From Cylindrodendrum hubeiense (lineage: Eukaryota > Ascomycota > Sordariomycetes > Hypocreales > Nectriaceae), in NCBI GenBank assembly GCA_014621425.1, contig JAANBB010000269.1, positions 1 to 55,727 of the forward strand: a DNA stretch of 55,727 nt, read 5' to 3'. Below, piece by piece: positions 38,597 through 49,485 of this stretch. The notes under the pieces are model-generated. The model ran no database searches, had not been told where the DNA came from, and saw only the letters and a program-made list of their open reading frames with translations. A program made the position numbers and the translations under genes. Numbering within the stretch: the stretch's first letter is position 1; each line of letters opens with the position of its first letter.

Positions 38597-39040
38597 CGAC
38601 CGGCCTCCGACCACCCGTGCTAGCGATGCTCCGAAGGATGCGGCTAGGGCATGTGGAAAAAACTCACATCACGAGGCGTCTCGTAGCATGCAAATAGATC
38701 GACGTGTAAAAAAAAAATTGGCTTCTCCAGCTGGCCCAGATTCCGAGGTGAGTCAGGAAGTGGAGGGGAGGGTATGCTCCTAAGCGGTCTTCCTCTCTCC
38801 CTCCCTTGTGATCCATGTCAAGGCCTCGAAAAGGTGCTGCGACACCCCCCTCCTTCCACCCCTCTTCTAGACCGGCGAGGAATTGGTGTTATCAATGGAC
38901 ACAATGAATGCGTCCTCCCGGCTCATCCGATCCCGTTTGTCTCTTCTGCCGACACTCTCGGCCTTCGTCCAGCCACTGTCTCGGCTGTGCTGCACGTACT
39001 ACGTGTGTCGCGTGTCCGGCTGGGCCAAATCAAGGAGCAA

Positions 39041-39093
39041 GTCCAGGTCCCAGCACGTCTAGATCCCAGGTCCCAGCATGTCCAGGTCCCAGC
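39041..39093. repeat. Interspersed 13-bp repeat CCAGGTCCCAGCA, three copies
   Basis: Copies at 39043-39055, 39066-39078 and 39082-39093 (last base differs), separated by short variable spacers. It lies about 550 bp before the MFS start, in its probable promoter. Confidence 0.75.
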
Positions 39094-39638
39094 GTCGTCC
39101 CCTCCATGGGTCATACGTACATGACCATGGAATGAGGCCGTGCTATCGCCGCCACCCCCTCATGCTGCAAACAGTGCATACTACTTGCCTCAATGCTCTT
39201 ATCAGAGCGTTTCCAGCCGGCCACCACTCCACCACCGCTGCTGCACTTACACAGCTCCAGCTGCCCGCGGTTCAAATATGACCTCCCGCCCTCTGTCTTT
39301 CTCACTCACCACAAGTTTCTCGTCACACTTCCCCGCTGGCATCGGTCGCATTCTGTCTGTGTCTGTCCTGTGATATTCCCGACTGTCGACTGTCGACCGT
39401 TGCTTTTGCTTGAGCCTTCTTGAGCTTCACACCTTCCGCAGCCCGTCTCCCCCTCGAGACCCGCAGGCCAGGATCTCTGGATACCATACTTGATTCATAT
39501 TCCCATCACCACACAGCCAACCCTCGCCGTCATTGGGCAACCATACTCCTATCCACAATCGCATTTCTAGAGTGCCATTTTCCCCGGCCTATTGAGCATT
39601 TCTTTTGCCGCCGTTAGCCTTTTTCAGACGAAGAAGCA

Positions 39639-41344
39639 ATGGCTCTCCTCCAACGGACTCAAGCCCGGAACCCGGATGATTTTCCGGCAATGCAGCTCTT
39701 CCTTCTCGGTAAGATTGACTCCAAAACACCCTTCACTCCGGGATGGCGAAGTTGGCTAACCTCGTGTATTACAGCTATTGTCCGATTGGCGGAGCCCGTT
39801 GCCCTGACGTCCATCTTCCCCTACGCGTGGGCATTGGTCAAGGATTTCCAAATTGGGGACGAGAACCATGCCTCGTTTTACTCTGGCCTCCTCATATCGG
39901 CCTTTTCACTTGCCGAGGCTGCCATGGGCATGTACTGGGGCGGCTTGTCAGATCGGATAGGTCGCAAACCTGTCTTGATGCTGGGGTGTGTTGGTACCAT
40001 GCTCAGCATGATCATGGTGGGAATCGCTCCCAACTTCTGGGTTGCGCTGTTTGGCAGGGCGCTTGGGGGCATGCTCAATGGAAACATTGGTGTTATTCAG
40101 ACCATGGTTGGCGAAATAGTCACCCGGCCAGAGCACGAACGTAAGTTTGGTCCCGCCCTTCTACTTGTTGCCGCTAACAGGATACAGCGCGAGCTTTCTC
40201 CATTATGCCTTTTGTTTGGAGCGTCGGCACGATTATTGGCCCCTCGATAGGCGGTATGTTTGCTAATCCTCATGAGACTTGGCCGCGGACGTTTCCTACC
40301 GGCAGCTTGTTTGAACGTTTTCCGTACTTGCTCCCCAATCTTCTCTGCGCCGCCCTGTTGCTCATGAGCATTGTCCTGGGCTTTATTCTGCTCGAGGAGA
40401 CGCATCCCGACCTGCGGCCCCTGAGGGTTCAGCCGGTTCAATGGTGCGCTTCGGAAGAAACTCCCTTGATTCCCTCTTCGAGCCCACAAGGTTGCAGCTC
40501 AGCAGCCGACTCTCAACCCGATACGTACGGGACTATCAACGGAGCGGGAGAGAACTGGGATATGTCTTTTACTGAAAAGGTCACACCACCACCCCTCGTC
40601 AAAGTCTGGAATAAGCGGGTTGTCGGCTTCATTGTATCCCTGTGCATCTTCACCTACCACTCAATGACATATGATCATCTGCTGCCCATATTCTTCGAAG
40701 ACGACCGTGTTGCTGCTTTCCAGACGGCCAAGGCGCATACGATATTCCCATTTTACTCCCCTGGTGGATTGGGCCTCTCTCTCCGCAACGTGGGACTCAT
40801 TATGGCCGTCGACGGCGGTATCGCCTTGATAGTGCAGGGGTTCATATTCCCATGGGCAGCAAAGAAACTCGGCACCTATCGACTCTTCCTCTTGGTTGCA
40901 GTGATGCATCCTGTTGCCTACATCATTATGCCCATGCTGCTTCTCGTCCCCAAAACTCTCCTCTACCCTGCCATTTACCTCTGCCTCACAGTTAGGAACC
41001 TTCTCACCATAATCCTATACCCTCTCCTCATGATTCTCATCAAGGAGGCAACCCCGTGCCCAAGCGCATTGGGCAAGGTCAATGGCTTGGCTGCCAGCGC
41101 GGCTGCTGCGTGCCGCATGATCTCCCCTCCCATTGCAGGTTTCCTGTACGCCCTCGGTACCAGGGCTAATTGTCCCGCACTGTCATGGTATGGTAGCGCT
41201 ATCGTTGCTGTTGCCGGCGCTGTCCAATGCTTCTGGGTGCCACGAGCTCAAAACGACGAGCCCTCCGAGGAGCACGGGATCGTACGCGGCAAACAAAGCA
41301 TTACTGTCACCCCCACCGAAGTGGTGTTTCACAACTCTGATTAA
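39639..41344 (+). CDS. MFS transporter, DHA1/ZIFL-like
   Basis: Exons 39639-39708, 39775-40140 and 40188-41344; 530 aa. Twelve hydrophobic segments are visible. The first helices carry RLAEPVALTSIFPYAW, then GGLSDRIGRKPVLMLG (motif A) and FGRALGGMLNGNIGVIQTMVGE. The central loop between helices 6 and 7 contains an acidic dileucine-type motif EETPLI (235-240) in a Ser-rich context. A late loop carries NGLAASAAAACRMISPPIAG (motif C-like turn). This pattern matches fungal proteins related to yeast Ycr023c and plant zinc-induced facilitators, which sit in vacuolar or plasma membrane. Substrate is unknown. The preceding 5' leader is CT-rich. Confidence 0.9.
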
Positions 41345-42115
41345 TGTGTGGCCTTGGCACGGTAACTCAAGGGTTGGATTTGAGAAACCTGCGCGCTGAG
41401 ATCTGGTGACTGCCTCCTCCACCTTGAGAGGCAGGCCTTTTGATTGGTTTCCCAGTCAACTGAGCACGATTTCCATATGTTTTTGGAGTAAGGGAGCGAC
41501 TTGAAGTTTTTGTTTTGTTTTGTTGGTAGTATCACGAAAAGCGTTGCTTGTTTTGGGATTGTCTTGTTGCTAAGCGGTTGACTCGTTTTTATCCAAGCAT
41601 TCTTTGGGGTCAGCGGAGGGCGATAAATGGGAGTATTGGGAGTTCTTGGTTCTTGTCTGTTACTGCTCGAATTTCCTCCTTATCTACGTAGTGTATAGAT
41701 AGAAGCGTCAAAATTAATGGATACTCATAGAAGGCAATAGAGCTGGATCGATATGGAACTACGTCATTCTGTGATATCGTCTCACACACGTTGCGGGGTA
41801 CCACGAGGAAATCAAGAATGGGCAGCAGCAGTTCATAGTGTAAATAAATATATTCCAGGTATAATGGACACTATAGTTTTCGGGCTCGTGTTATCCTGGT
41901 GAGGATGTGTAGTCGACATGTTGTCGCCCAATCGGATTTTGGCCACCCACCGAAAGTTGGAGAAACCAGCGTCAAATTTTAGTCGTCACATTTTAGTCGG
42001 CGAGTTAGTCACTCACTCACGACGACGGGGAACCACAGAGTCCACCCAACCAAGTCGCTCCCATTTTCCAACACCAAAGAAGCTGCCCCCGTTCGTGGCT
42101 CTAAAGTAAAGAAAA
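41345..42115. other. Intergenic region
   Basis: 3' flank of the MFS gene and promoter of the Cns1 gene. It is AT-rich at 41640-41880. No gene or strong repeat. Confidence 0.4.
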
Positions 42116-43366
42116 ATGGATATGGAAACGCTCGTCGACCAAATGGGCCAGGCCATGAAGGTGTCCAAGCCGGATGCCTCAGGGTCTCAGCCAGATGCTC
42201 AGGCGGCCATGCCTGAGCTACCGCTGGCTCATGCCATCGCCAAGCAAAACCAGGGAAAGACGGTTGACGAAATCGTGGCGGAGATCAAGAAGACGCCGCT
42301 CTTCATGACGGATCTTGACGACGCCGATCCCGACAATGAGGACATCGCTGCGCTGCAGGCCCTCGCCTACGAGGGAACGCCTCTGGAGAACGGCAGCGAC
42401 TTCAAGGACCGCGGGAACGAGTGTTTCAAGACCAAGGGCTACGTGGACGCCAAGGAGTTCTATACCAAGGGCATCAACATCCTGTTCCTCGAGGAGCGCA
42501 AACGCATGCGCGGCGAGGTCTCGACCGACCTCGAGGGCGAGCCCAACTCGGACGACGAGATCGCCAAGCAGCGCGAGACGCTCGAGGCCCTCTACGTCAA
42601 CCGCGCCGCCTGCCACCTCGCCCTGAGCAACTACCGCAGCTGCTGGACCGACTGCGCGGCTGCCATCCGCCTCAACCCGCGCAACATCAAGGCGCACTAC
42701 CGCAGCGCCCGCGCGCTGCTGGCCGTGGACCGCATCCCGGAGGCCGACGACGTGTGCTCCCGCGGCCTGGAACTAGATGCGAACAACGCGGGCCTGAAGG
42801 CCGTCGCCGAGGACCTCGTCAAGCGCGCCAAGCAGCTCGACTCGCAGCGCAAGATCGTCGTTGAGCGCGAGACCCGCGAGAAGCGCCGCGCGCTGCTTCT
42901 CAAGGCCGCGCTGCGGGCGCGCAACATCCTAACTCGCACGACGGCCCAACCGCCGGAGATGGAGGACGCGAAGCTGGAGTTGGTTCCGGACCAGGACGAC
43001 CCGCGCAGCACGCTGTCGTTCCCCGCGGTGCTGCTGTACCCGCTTCACCTCGAGTCGGACTTCATCAAGGCCTTCAACGAGACACAGTCGCTCGAAAACC
43101 ACCTGTCGTATGTGTTCCCGCTGCCATGGGACCGTGAGCACGAGTACACTCCTGCCGGCGTGGAGTGCTACGTCGAGACCCGCGAGGGTGGCCTTCTCAA
43201 GATGGGCAAGCGCGTGTCGCTCCTCAAGGTGCTGGGCACGGGCAAGGTCGAGGTCGTCGACGAGGTGGTGCGCATCTTTGTGGTGCCGCGGGCCAAGTCA
43301 GAGGCGTGGGTAAAGGAGCACAAGGCCAAGAGGGCGAGGGAGAAGGGCTTGGAGCAGGCGAACTAA
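42116..43366 (+). CDS. cns1: Hsp70/Hsp90 co-chaperone Cns1 (TTC4-type TPR protein)
   Basis: Essential cytosolic co-chaperone in yeast that binds Hsp90 and Hsp70 C-termini through its TPR domain and supports client folding and translation elongation. Single exon, 416 aa. The N-terminus has the Cns1-typical PLFMTDLDD (61-69). TPR helices begin at about residue 95 (DFKDRGNECFKTKGYVDA) and continue through YVNRAACHLALSNYRS and HYRSARALL. The last about 130 residues form the Cns1/TTC4 C-terminal domain (LEVNHLS-like ENHLSYVFPLPWDREHEY). Coding is very GC-rich at third positions, suggesting strong expression. It is convergent with the APSES gene 285 bp downstream. Confidence 0.93.
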   Translation: MDMETLVDQMGQAMKVSKPDASGSQPDAQAAMPELPLAHAIAKQNQGKTVDEIVAEIKKTPLFMTDLDDADPDNEDIAALQALAYEGTPLENGSDFKDRGNECFKTKGYVDAKEFYTKGINILFLEERKRMRGEVSTDLEGEPNSDDEIAKQRETLEALYVNRAACHLALSNYRSCWTDCAAAIRLNPRNIKAHYRSARALLAVDRIPEADDVCSRGLELDANNAGLKAVAEDLVKRAKQLDSQRKIVVERETREKRRALLLKAALRARNILTRTTAQPPEMEDAKLELVPDQDDPRSTLSFPAVLLYPLHLESDFIKAFNETQSLENHLSYVFPLPWDREHEYTPAGVECYVETREGGLLKMGKRVSLLKVLGTGKVEVVDEVVRIFVVPRAKSEAWVKEHKAKRAREKGLEQAN

Positions 43367-43651
43367 GCGGGAACGGGACGGCAAAGGCAATAACGGAAAA
43401 GTGATTTGATGATTTGATGATTGACCCAGCTGAGATACTATCCGTGGTGTTGTGATTTGCTAGTGGTATAAAACGTGCAACATCCGGCCCAAACAAATTT
43501 GGAAAGCAAACAAAAGGAGATTCCCAAGAAAACACCTGTCCGAGATGACCCATCTATCCAATACTAGCTGCCTTGTACCAAGGACTTTGCCCCAACTAGC
43601 AACTCCTCCCAGCCAAAGTAATCCTCCAATGACCCCAGCACGGTTAGCAGC

Positions 43652-45310
43652 CTAAAATGAGTTTGTCCGCTGTCTCTTTCTCGGATGCTCGTCATTGAGC
43701 AATGACCTAGACGATCCTAACCCGATTGACGAAATCGAAGGGAGTCCGATCGTCGTATAAGACCCTCGGCTCTGTTCCCTGCCGCCCAGGAGCAACAGGA
43801 CAGCGGCAGCATCCTCAGCCTTGCCATCCGCCACTTTTGTTCTCTCTCTCTCAGGAGTCGGCTCAGGCGATCTAGTCATCAGAGCAGAACTATTTCTCAT
43901 GTTGCTGATGTTTCTTGTGATGCTCATGTTGTGTATGTTGCCCACATTGCCTATGATCGGGCTCGCGCTGGCTCTGTAGCCGTGGTCTGAATCCTCGTAC
44001 TCGTGTCGCCGCTTAGGACTCCAACCCGGTGGCGATGATGTGTTGCGAGGTTGGAGCGACGGGATGCTTGGAACAGCACTAAGATAGGGGCTTGGATCGG
44101 GGTATAAGTCGTACTGGGGACTGGGATGGCTGGCAGGAGCCCAGCTTGAGCTGGGACGCGACGGGAACGTATACCCCTGAAGTCCCGATCCTATGCTTGA
44201 CGCAGAGTCAGGTACTGAATGATAGTGGCTCTCAGTATCTTCTGGTGTCCATGAGGAGTCGCAGGTGAGGCGAGGTCTGAGGTGAAACCGGCGCTCCTCG
44301 TGGTCATAGGGACTGAGCGTGGCTGGACGGATACTTCGAGGGAAGCTAGTAGCACTGAAGCCAGAAACCGCGTTGTTCATGTGCTGACGTCGAGAAAACT
44401 CAGCCTCATGGGTAGCATCAACAACCAGCTGAGGGTCAATAGTCATACGACCAAAATCTGGCGAGTCGGGGTGAAAGCACTCAGAAGGAAAGGATGGCCC
44501 GAAGATGGGGATCAGTGCCCCGGCAATTTGATAGCAGAACGTAGCGCACACTGCTTTAGCACACGAATATGGCATCCAGTAACCTAACAAACGAGTTAGA
44601 AAGGGATTGTAAATCCATCGGGAGAGACCAAATCACCCTGGGCGGCAATAGAGCCTCCAGTAATGCTGTGCGTGATTTCTTTGAGACCCGGGTTGAGATT
44701 CAGCATCTTGGCCGGCATGGTCTATTCCACTATTAGCGCCACACCGTCACGACATAATGAGACAACTGATTGCTTACTTTTCCATATCTACAACACTTGA
44801 AGAAAGGAGTCATGCGGACAAGCCCAACATTGTAATCCCACATGATGGTGTATTCGATGGTTTGTCCGGGGAGCGTGAACTCGTATCGAAACACTGCGTT
44901 GTTGTTAGTTCCACATGGTCAGAGGCTATCCCGAGTCACGCACCTTCGAAGCTTTCTCTCCCGGTCTTCTCAAAGAAGCCCTTCTTACCGCTGTTGTATG
45001 GGATGTGCGAACAAGACTGCTGGATGAAGCCAAACGTTTGGATCCGGAACCTCCTAATCTCCGTGGCAGACCCCTCATCGAGGCTCTCGAATGGAGGGTA
45101 GTTGACAGGGGCACGGATCTTCGATTTGGCCAAGTTGGTTCGCCCCATACTGTTCCGGTTGGGAGGCATGGTCGATCGATCCATAACTGAGGCGGGAGCG
45201 TTTGTGTTGGCAGAGAGGATGGGAGAGGGAAGTGTAGGACTAGGTTGGAAGGAGGGGGCAGTCTCTCGCCCGGGAGAGGCAGGGTTAAGAAGGGTCTTGA
45301 GGGACAGCAT
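43652..45310 (-). CDS. APSES-domain transcription factor, Xbp1-like
   Basis: Exons on the minus strand: 44944-45310, 44778-44893, 44637-44721 and 43652-44583; 499 aa. An APSES (KilA-N-type, winged-helix-like) DNA-binding domain lies at about residues 123-230. It begins at [20 protein letters not shown], with [28 protein letters not shown] and CATFCYQIA spread over the exon junctions. The conserved domain with no ankyrin repeats and this sequence fits the Xbp1 group of stress- and quiescence-linked repressors. The C-terminal 250 residues are disordered, Ser/Pro-rich, with a repetitive N-[IM]-x-N segment (about nt 43890-43945) and a basic end (KRQRTNSF). The frame is open upstream to 45817 without a stop, so a longer N-terminus is possible; I start at ATG 45310 ([14 protein letters not shown]), a typical family start. 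Confidence 0.85.
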
Positions 45311-48300
45311 GGTGAGCGGCGTCGTATTCCAGCGGTCTCGAGTGTAATTTCTTCGGGGCAAGGTTTCCAACGTGGCCTGGAGAGAATAAAGAAGCCTCGT
45401 CGTGGTTGGGGGGATGAGCCAGATGGTTTGGATGGGGCGGTGGGTGGCGACCGTGATATAACCCAACCCCAAGACTGCAGGGAAGGACAGACACCGTAAC
45501 AGCCAGTGGAAATTCCTCCCACTCAAGTCACTCTCGAGCTTGACAAACAACTCGGGGCAGGACAGTCCTCCAGGCGGTGTCTTGTTGCCCCGATGCGTTA
45601 AGGACAAGGAACCCTGGGTCGCTTTCGCCCGTAGGCTTGAGTCACTTGCGGACGGGGGCTGCAACTCCGGCAGCCAGAAGCGACGTCTGTTGGGCTGACC
45701 GATATTCTCGGTGTCCTTTTCTTTGTCTCCGTTCCCTGACAGAATGCCTAAGATGAGACGGCCTCGTTTGCAAACTCCCACCGCTCTGCGTTGGCGAGGC
45801 CTAGCAAAAGCCACCAAGTGATAGATGACAGACAGCGTGGTTGGTTGGGCGCGAAGCTGCTAAATGAAGGAAGTCAACTCAGCCTGTAACCTGCGGACTG
45901 GAGGCTAAGACGAGGGGGCCAAGGGAGTTTGATGAGTAGAGACGCGGCGTGTCCCACAGCCTCGACGGTACATGTCGCCTCGGAGCCTCCGCACACCGGA
46001 ATGACCACGCCTATAATCTTGGAGTCCCGGTGTATCAAACAGCCTCGCTATGTGCTTTCACGCTGTCTTCTCCGCATTAGACCGAGAGGCAGAGAACCGC
46101 AACAGGGGGGTGCAGGCCGAAGCCGCTGGGTGTGGAGAGCGCGGCCCTCGCCCGTCTCCCCTGGCTGGTCTGCTCTCCGTTTTCCGTCACACTCCCGTGG
46201 TGTGTATCCCCCAAACCAGTCCCAAGGCCAATCTAGCCGTTTCCGACTGCAGGTACTTCCAACATGGGAAACCCGCCAGCCGTAACGGGAGTTGCTCGTT
46301 AACAATCTCCTTCAACTGAATGGGACGTCCCGCAAGTCACAGAGGCGACACTGGATCTGGTGAGCGCAAATCAAGCTCTTTGAGGTCCAAAACTTGATGT
46401 CTTACTATTCGAAGCCACCCCAGGCAAGCCTGGGCGAACTGGAGCGCCAACGGGTACTTGCATACTCCATCGCCCAGGGGCCTCCACCCCGGTCCGCCCT
46501 GAGAAGACAGGACAACAAGAGGCTTTAGCTGTCTTTCTAGGTCGTGAAAGCAATTCATTCTTTTGATATTGTCCAAAACTCGTTCGAGTCGCTCCACGTG
46601 CCCCCATAGCAGTTGAGAACTGATAACCGGCTTGGGTTGAACCAGGCTGGATAGTGTGGTCGTGTTAAATATTAGTGAAGATACCTACCAGGGTCCTTCG
46701 CCTTAGAAAATGGAGCCTGTAGGAGATAATCTAGGATTCTTTGTCTAGCCGGAACAGCAAAAAGTCACAGGTCTTGAGTTGGTACGCAAGAGCTGAACCA
46801 TGCATGCCTGCGGCCCCCTACACTCATCCTCTGATGCCCGACATTCGATGGGGCTTTCTAGAACCAGGAATAGCTGATTCTCTCTTCTTCTCCCTTCCTT
46901 CAAGGACGCTGGAGATCACAGCTGTCATGCTGCCGACTCTTGTTACTCACACGGGCCTGCTAGTGTACAGGCACAAGAAAAATGTCCGAGGCAGCACAAG
47001 CCCATGCCCGATGCGGATGCCTGCTCAAACTCTTGAGAAGTCCTTTGATTGCCGTGCAGTGCCGGCCAGGCCATAAGTTCCCCGTAGTGCCGGGATTCGC
47101 CAAATCTCACGGTGCTTGGGCAATCACTCGAGTGGCCCCCTGGCTGTTGCTAGGTAGATCCGTACAACTGCCTCTGCATCGCACGAGAGGCGGCCGGTTA
47201 TAGTGAACAGCTTTTGGCGCCCATGCAATCTCCCAGAGAAACACTGTGTTTGTAGAGTGCCATCTCTTGGCCTTCGAGTCAATGTACCCCCGGCGGATAT
47301 GCCAGCAGAAGCTTTGGTGAGGTTGATCACATTTCCTGCAGCCAACCGACGGCTCGGGCACCGACACATTCATCCAAGCGTCCAAAGTCCAGGCCAAGAA
47401 TGGAATAGTGATTCTAAGCGAATGAGGTCACGATTTCTTCCAAGCTCTGCGCTAAATCCGGAGGCGTTGACTGAGTGTGAATGAGACTCAGTGAATACTA
47501 GGACACCCCAATAGCCCACTGTTACGACTTGTAACTTAAGTACATGCTGAGCTGAGGCTAAACTCCATGGCCTTAGCCGTCTGTCGTAAATGAGAACCCC
47601 ACCACATATCCGTCCAAAGCAGTATTGTTTGGCCCTCTTGGTGAGCCCGTCGGGCCGAGCTGTGAACGTATTTAGAAACGCCTACTTCCACCCTTTGGAG
47701 CCAGACAAAGAATGGAGACAGAATCTCTGATACTCAATAGATAGTTTCAGATGATTGTACAATATCTAGGTGGGACAGCGGGAGGACCAAGGCGAGGAGC
47801 TGTCACTGCCTCACGCGGAATGCAACCTTGGTCATCCAGACGGCTCCCTGCATCGACTTCGGAGCAGCTTGCCTTTTTTCCTAAAGCTCTGAAGTTGCGG
47901 AGCTCAAGGTGCACGCCGCATGGGCTGGTGTTGCCCGGCATGCCGCGTTGGACAGGCCCCTGAGAGACATGTATGTATGGCTGCCCATTTTGCGGGTGAC
48001 AGCGAGAGGCGAGCGAGGCCATGGTCAATCCCCCATCCCAGCGGTCACCGAGGCTTCAAAAACAATCACGGGCGGCTTTCCCAGACGAAGCATGGTTGGT
48101 CCCGAGCATCCTGAGATGTTTGGGGATTGAGATGGGATGGTGGAGCTATTGCAAGTGTCCTTGGGCCTCGATAGCCCAACTGCGAGATTCAGTACGACAT
48201 TGGGGGCAATAAAACCTAATAGATACGATTCGTAACTCTCGTGCCGGTGGAAACGGTCAATCGTGGCGGAAGGGTCTAGGAGGGTAACGAGGACAAATTC

Positions 48301-49485
48301 GTGAGTTTCACGCCAGTGATACGGCCAACATCAGCCACGCTGGTCTCGAAGACGGTGGAACGGCGAGTATAGACCAGGTATGGCGTCCGAGCTTAGGGCG
48401 ACACAGACATTGGTGAGAGAGGGTGCCTCTTCACCCTCTTCACGGACTGTTGTACGTCCAGACTCGGCCCACCAGTCAAAACTGGAGCCGCGCATGTCTG
48501 ACTTCGAGGATCGACAGGGTTGGCCCAGAAGACGGACGGCAATAAGTGGATTTCTCGACAACCAGACAGCTGTCAGTCCTCGCGTAGCGGTCGGCTGCCC
48601 GGATTGGGGATTGCCCGGCTCTGTCAAACGTGTGCGACAAGCGCGTGTCTGGGAAGCGAATTCGCCGGGTCCTAGCATGAGGCCGACATACTGGCCTCTG
48701 AGGGCGTTATAGAGGCCAGCAATGCCCCTTTGCGATGGCTGTTGAGACGGAGACGATTTGTGAAGCTTCTCCAGGGCACTGAGCTCACTGGGCGACGACG
48801 TGTAAGTGGCTGCATCCAGCAGCAGGACTTGGTGGAACAACAAGGTCTCGAAAACACAGCGGTTCAGATTAATTCGATTTCAGCATCGCCGATTCCAAGG
48901 AAGCGCCACAGCATACAGCTGCCTTACAAGACGGGTCGATCTTGGGGCGTACAAACACCGTCTGAATTGACAAGAACAGTTGGAGATAGATGCAGGTCTC
49001 TGATGCACCCAGGCACGAAGCGCGGCTCGGACGTCCAAGCTCGCTGACCCCCAAGGTTGCTGACTAAGGGGCAATCACGGGCAAGTGGATCCCCCGCCGT
49101 GAGCTGTCATTATTATTCTGGCCCAAGCTTTGGCCCAAGTTATGGCCTAAGGCGCCAAAACACGGTCCCCCACTCAGAGTCGGCATCCGGGATGCTGGAG
49201 GGTCGCAGGGGTCGCGTCCGGGATTTGTTTACGCGCGGGACACTGATTGCCACAACAACATTCGTTCGTTTGCGTAGGTTGATGGTAAAAGTCGTCAGGC
49301 TGGCCCATCTCGTCCCCTCTCTTTTGTTGTCGCGATTCTGCGCGCGAGCATCTCCCTTCGCTCGCCTGAGCTGTACTACCCCATTGACCCTTTTCCCTTG
49401 TCGGCCACTGTTGCCTCTATTCTCTCTGTCCACGACATCCACTTTGGTTACCAAAGCCAGGGCGTTGCCCAAATCAACCACCAAG
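45311..49485. promoter_or_regulatory. 4.2-kb divergent intergenic region (Xbp1-like / TOP2 genes)
   Basis: Separates two divergent genes. 45311-45817 is open in the APSES frame (possible leader or N-terminal extension). Elsewhere only short frames without domain features are found; the longest is 48331-48843 minus (170 codons, no recognised homology). A CT-rich leader precedes TOP2 from about 49310. No RNA gene, repeat array or mobile element is identified. Confidence 0.45.

Larger units (their letters stand above)
35287..39638. other. 4.3-kb region with no gene seen
   Basis: Largest empty stretch. Composition and short frames are unremarkable until about 38000; tandem repeats lie at 38573-38596 and 39041-39093, and a nine-base A run at about 38708. 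From about 39280 the plus strand turns C/T-rich, matching the leader of the MFS gene at 39639. The longest suspicious frame (35563-35943 minus, 126 codons) ends in a hydrophobic segment but has no supporting homology I can name. Confidence 0.5.

Noticed and set aside
43402..43424. Tandem TGATTTGA copies after the Cns1 stop
   Set aside because: Only two full copies in AT-rich 3' flank; too short to be meaningful.
48331..48843. 170-codon minus-strand frame upstream of top2
   Set aside because: No homology recognised and no promoter or intron signals to support it; kept only as a low-probability orphan.
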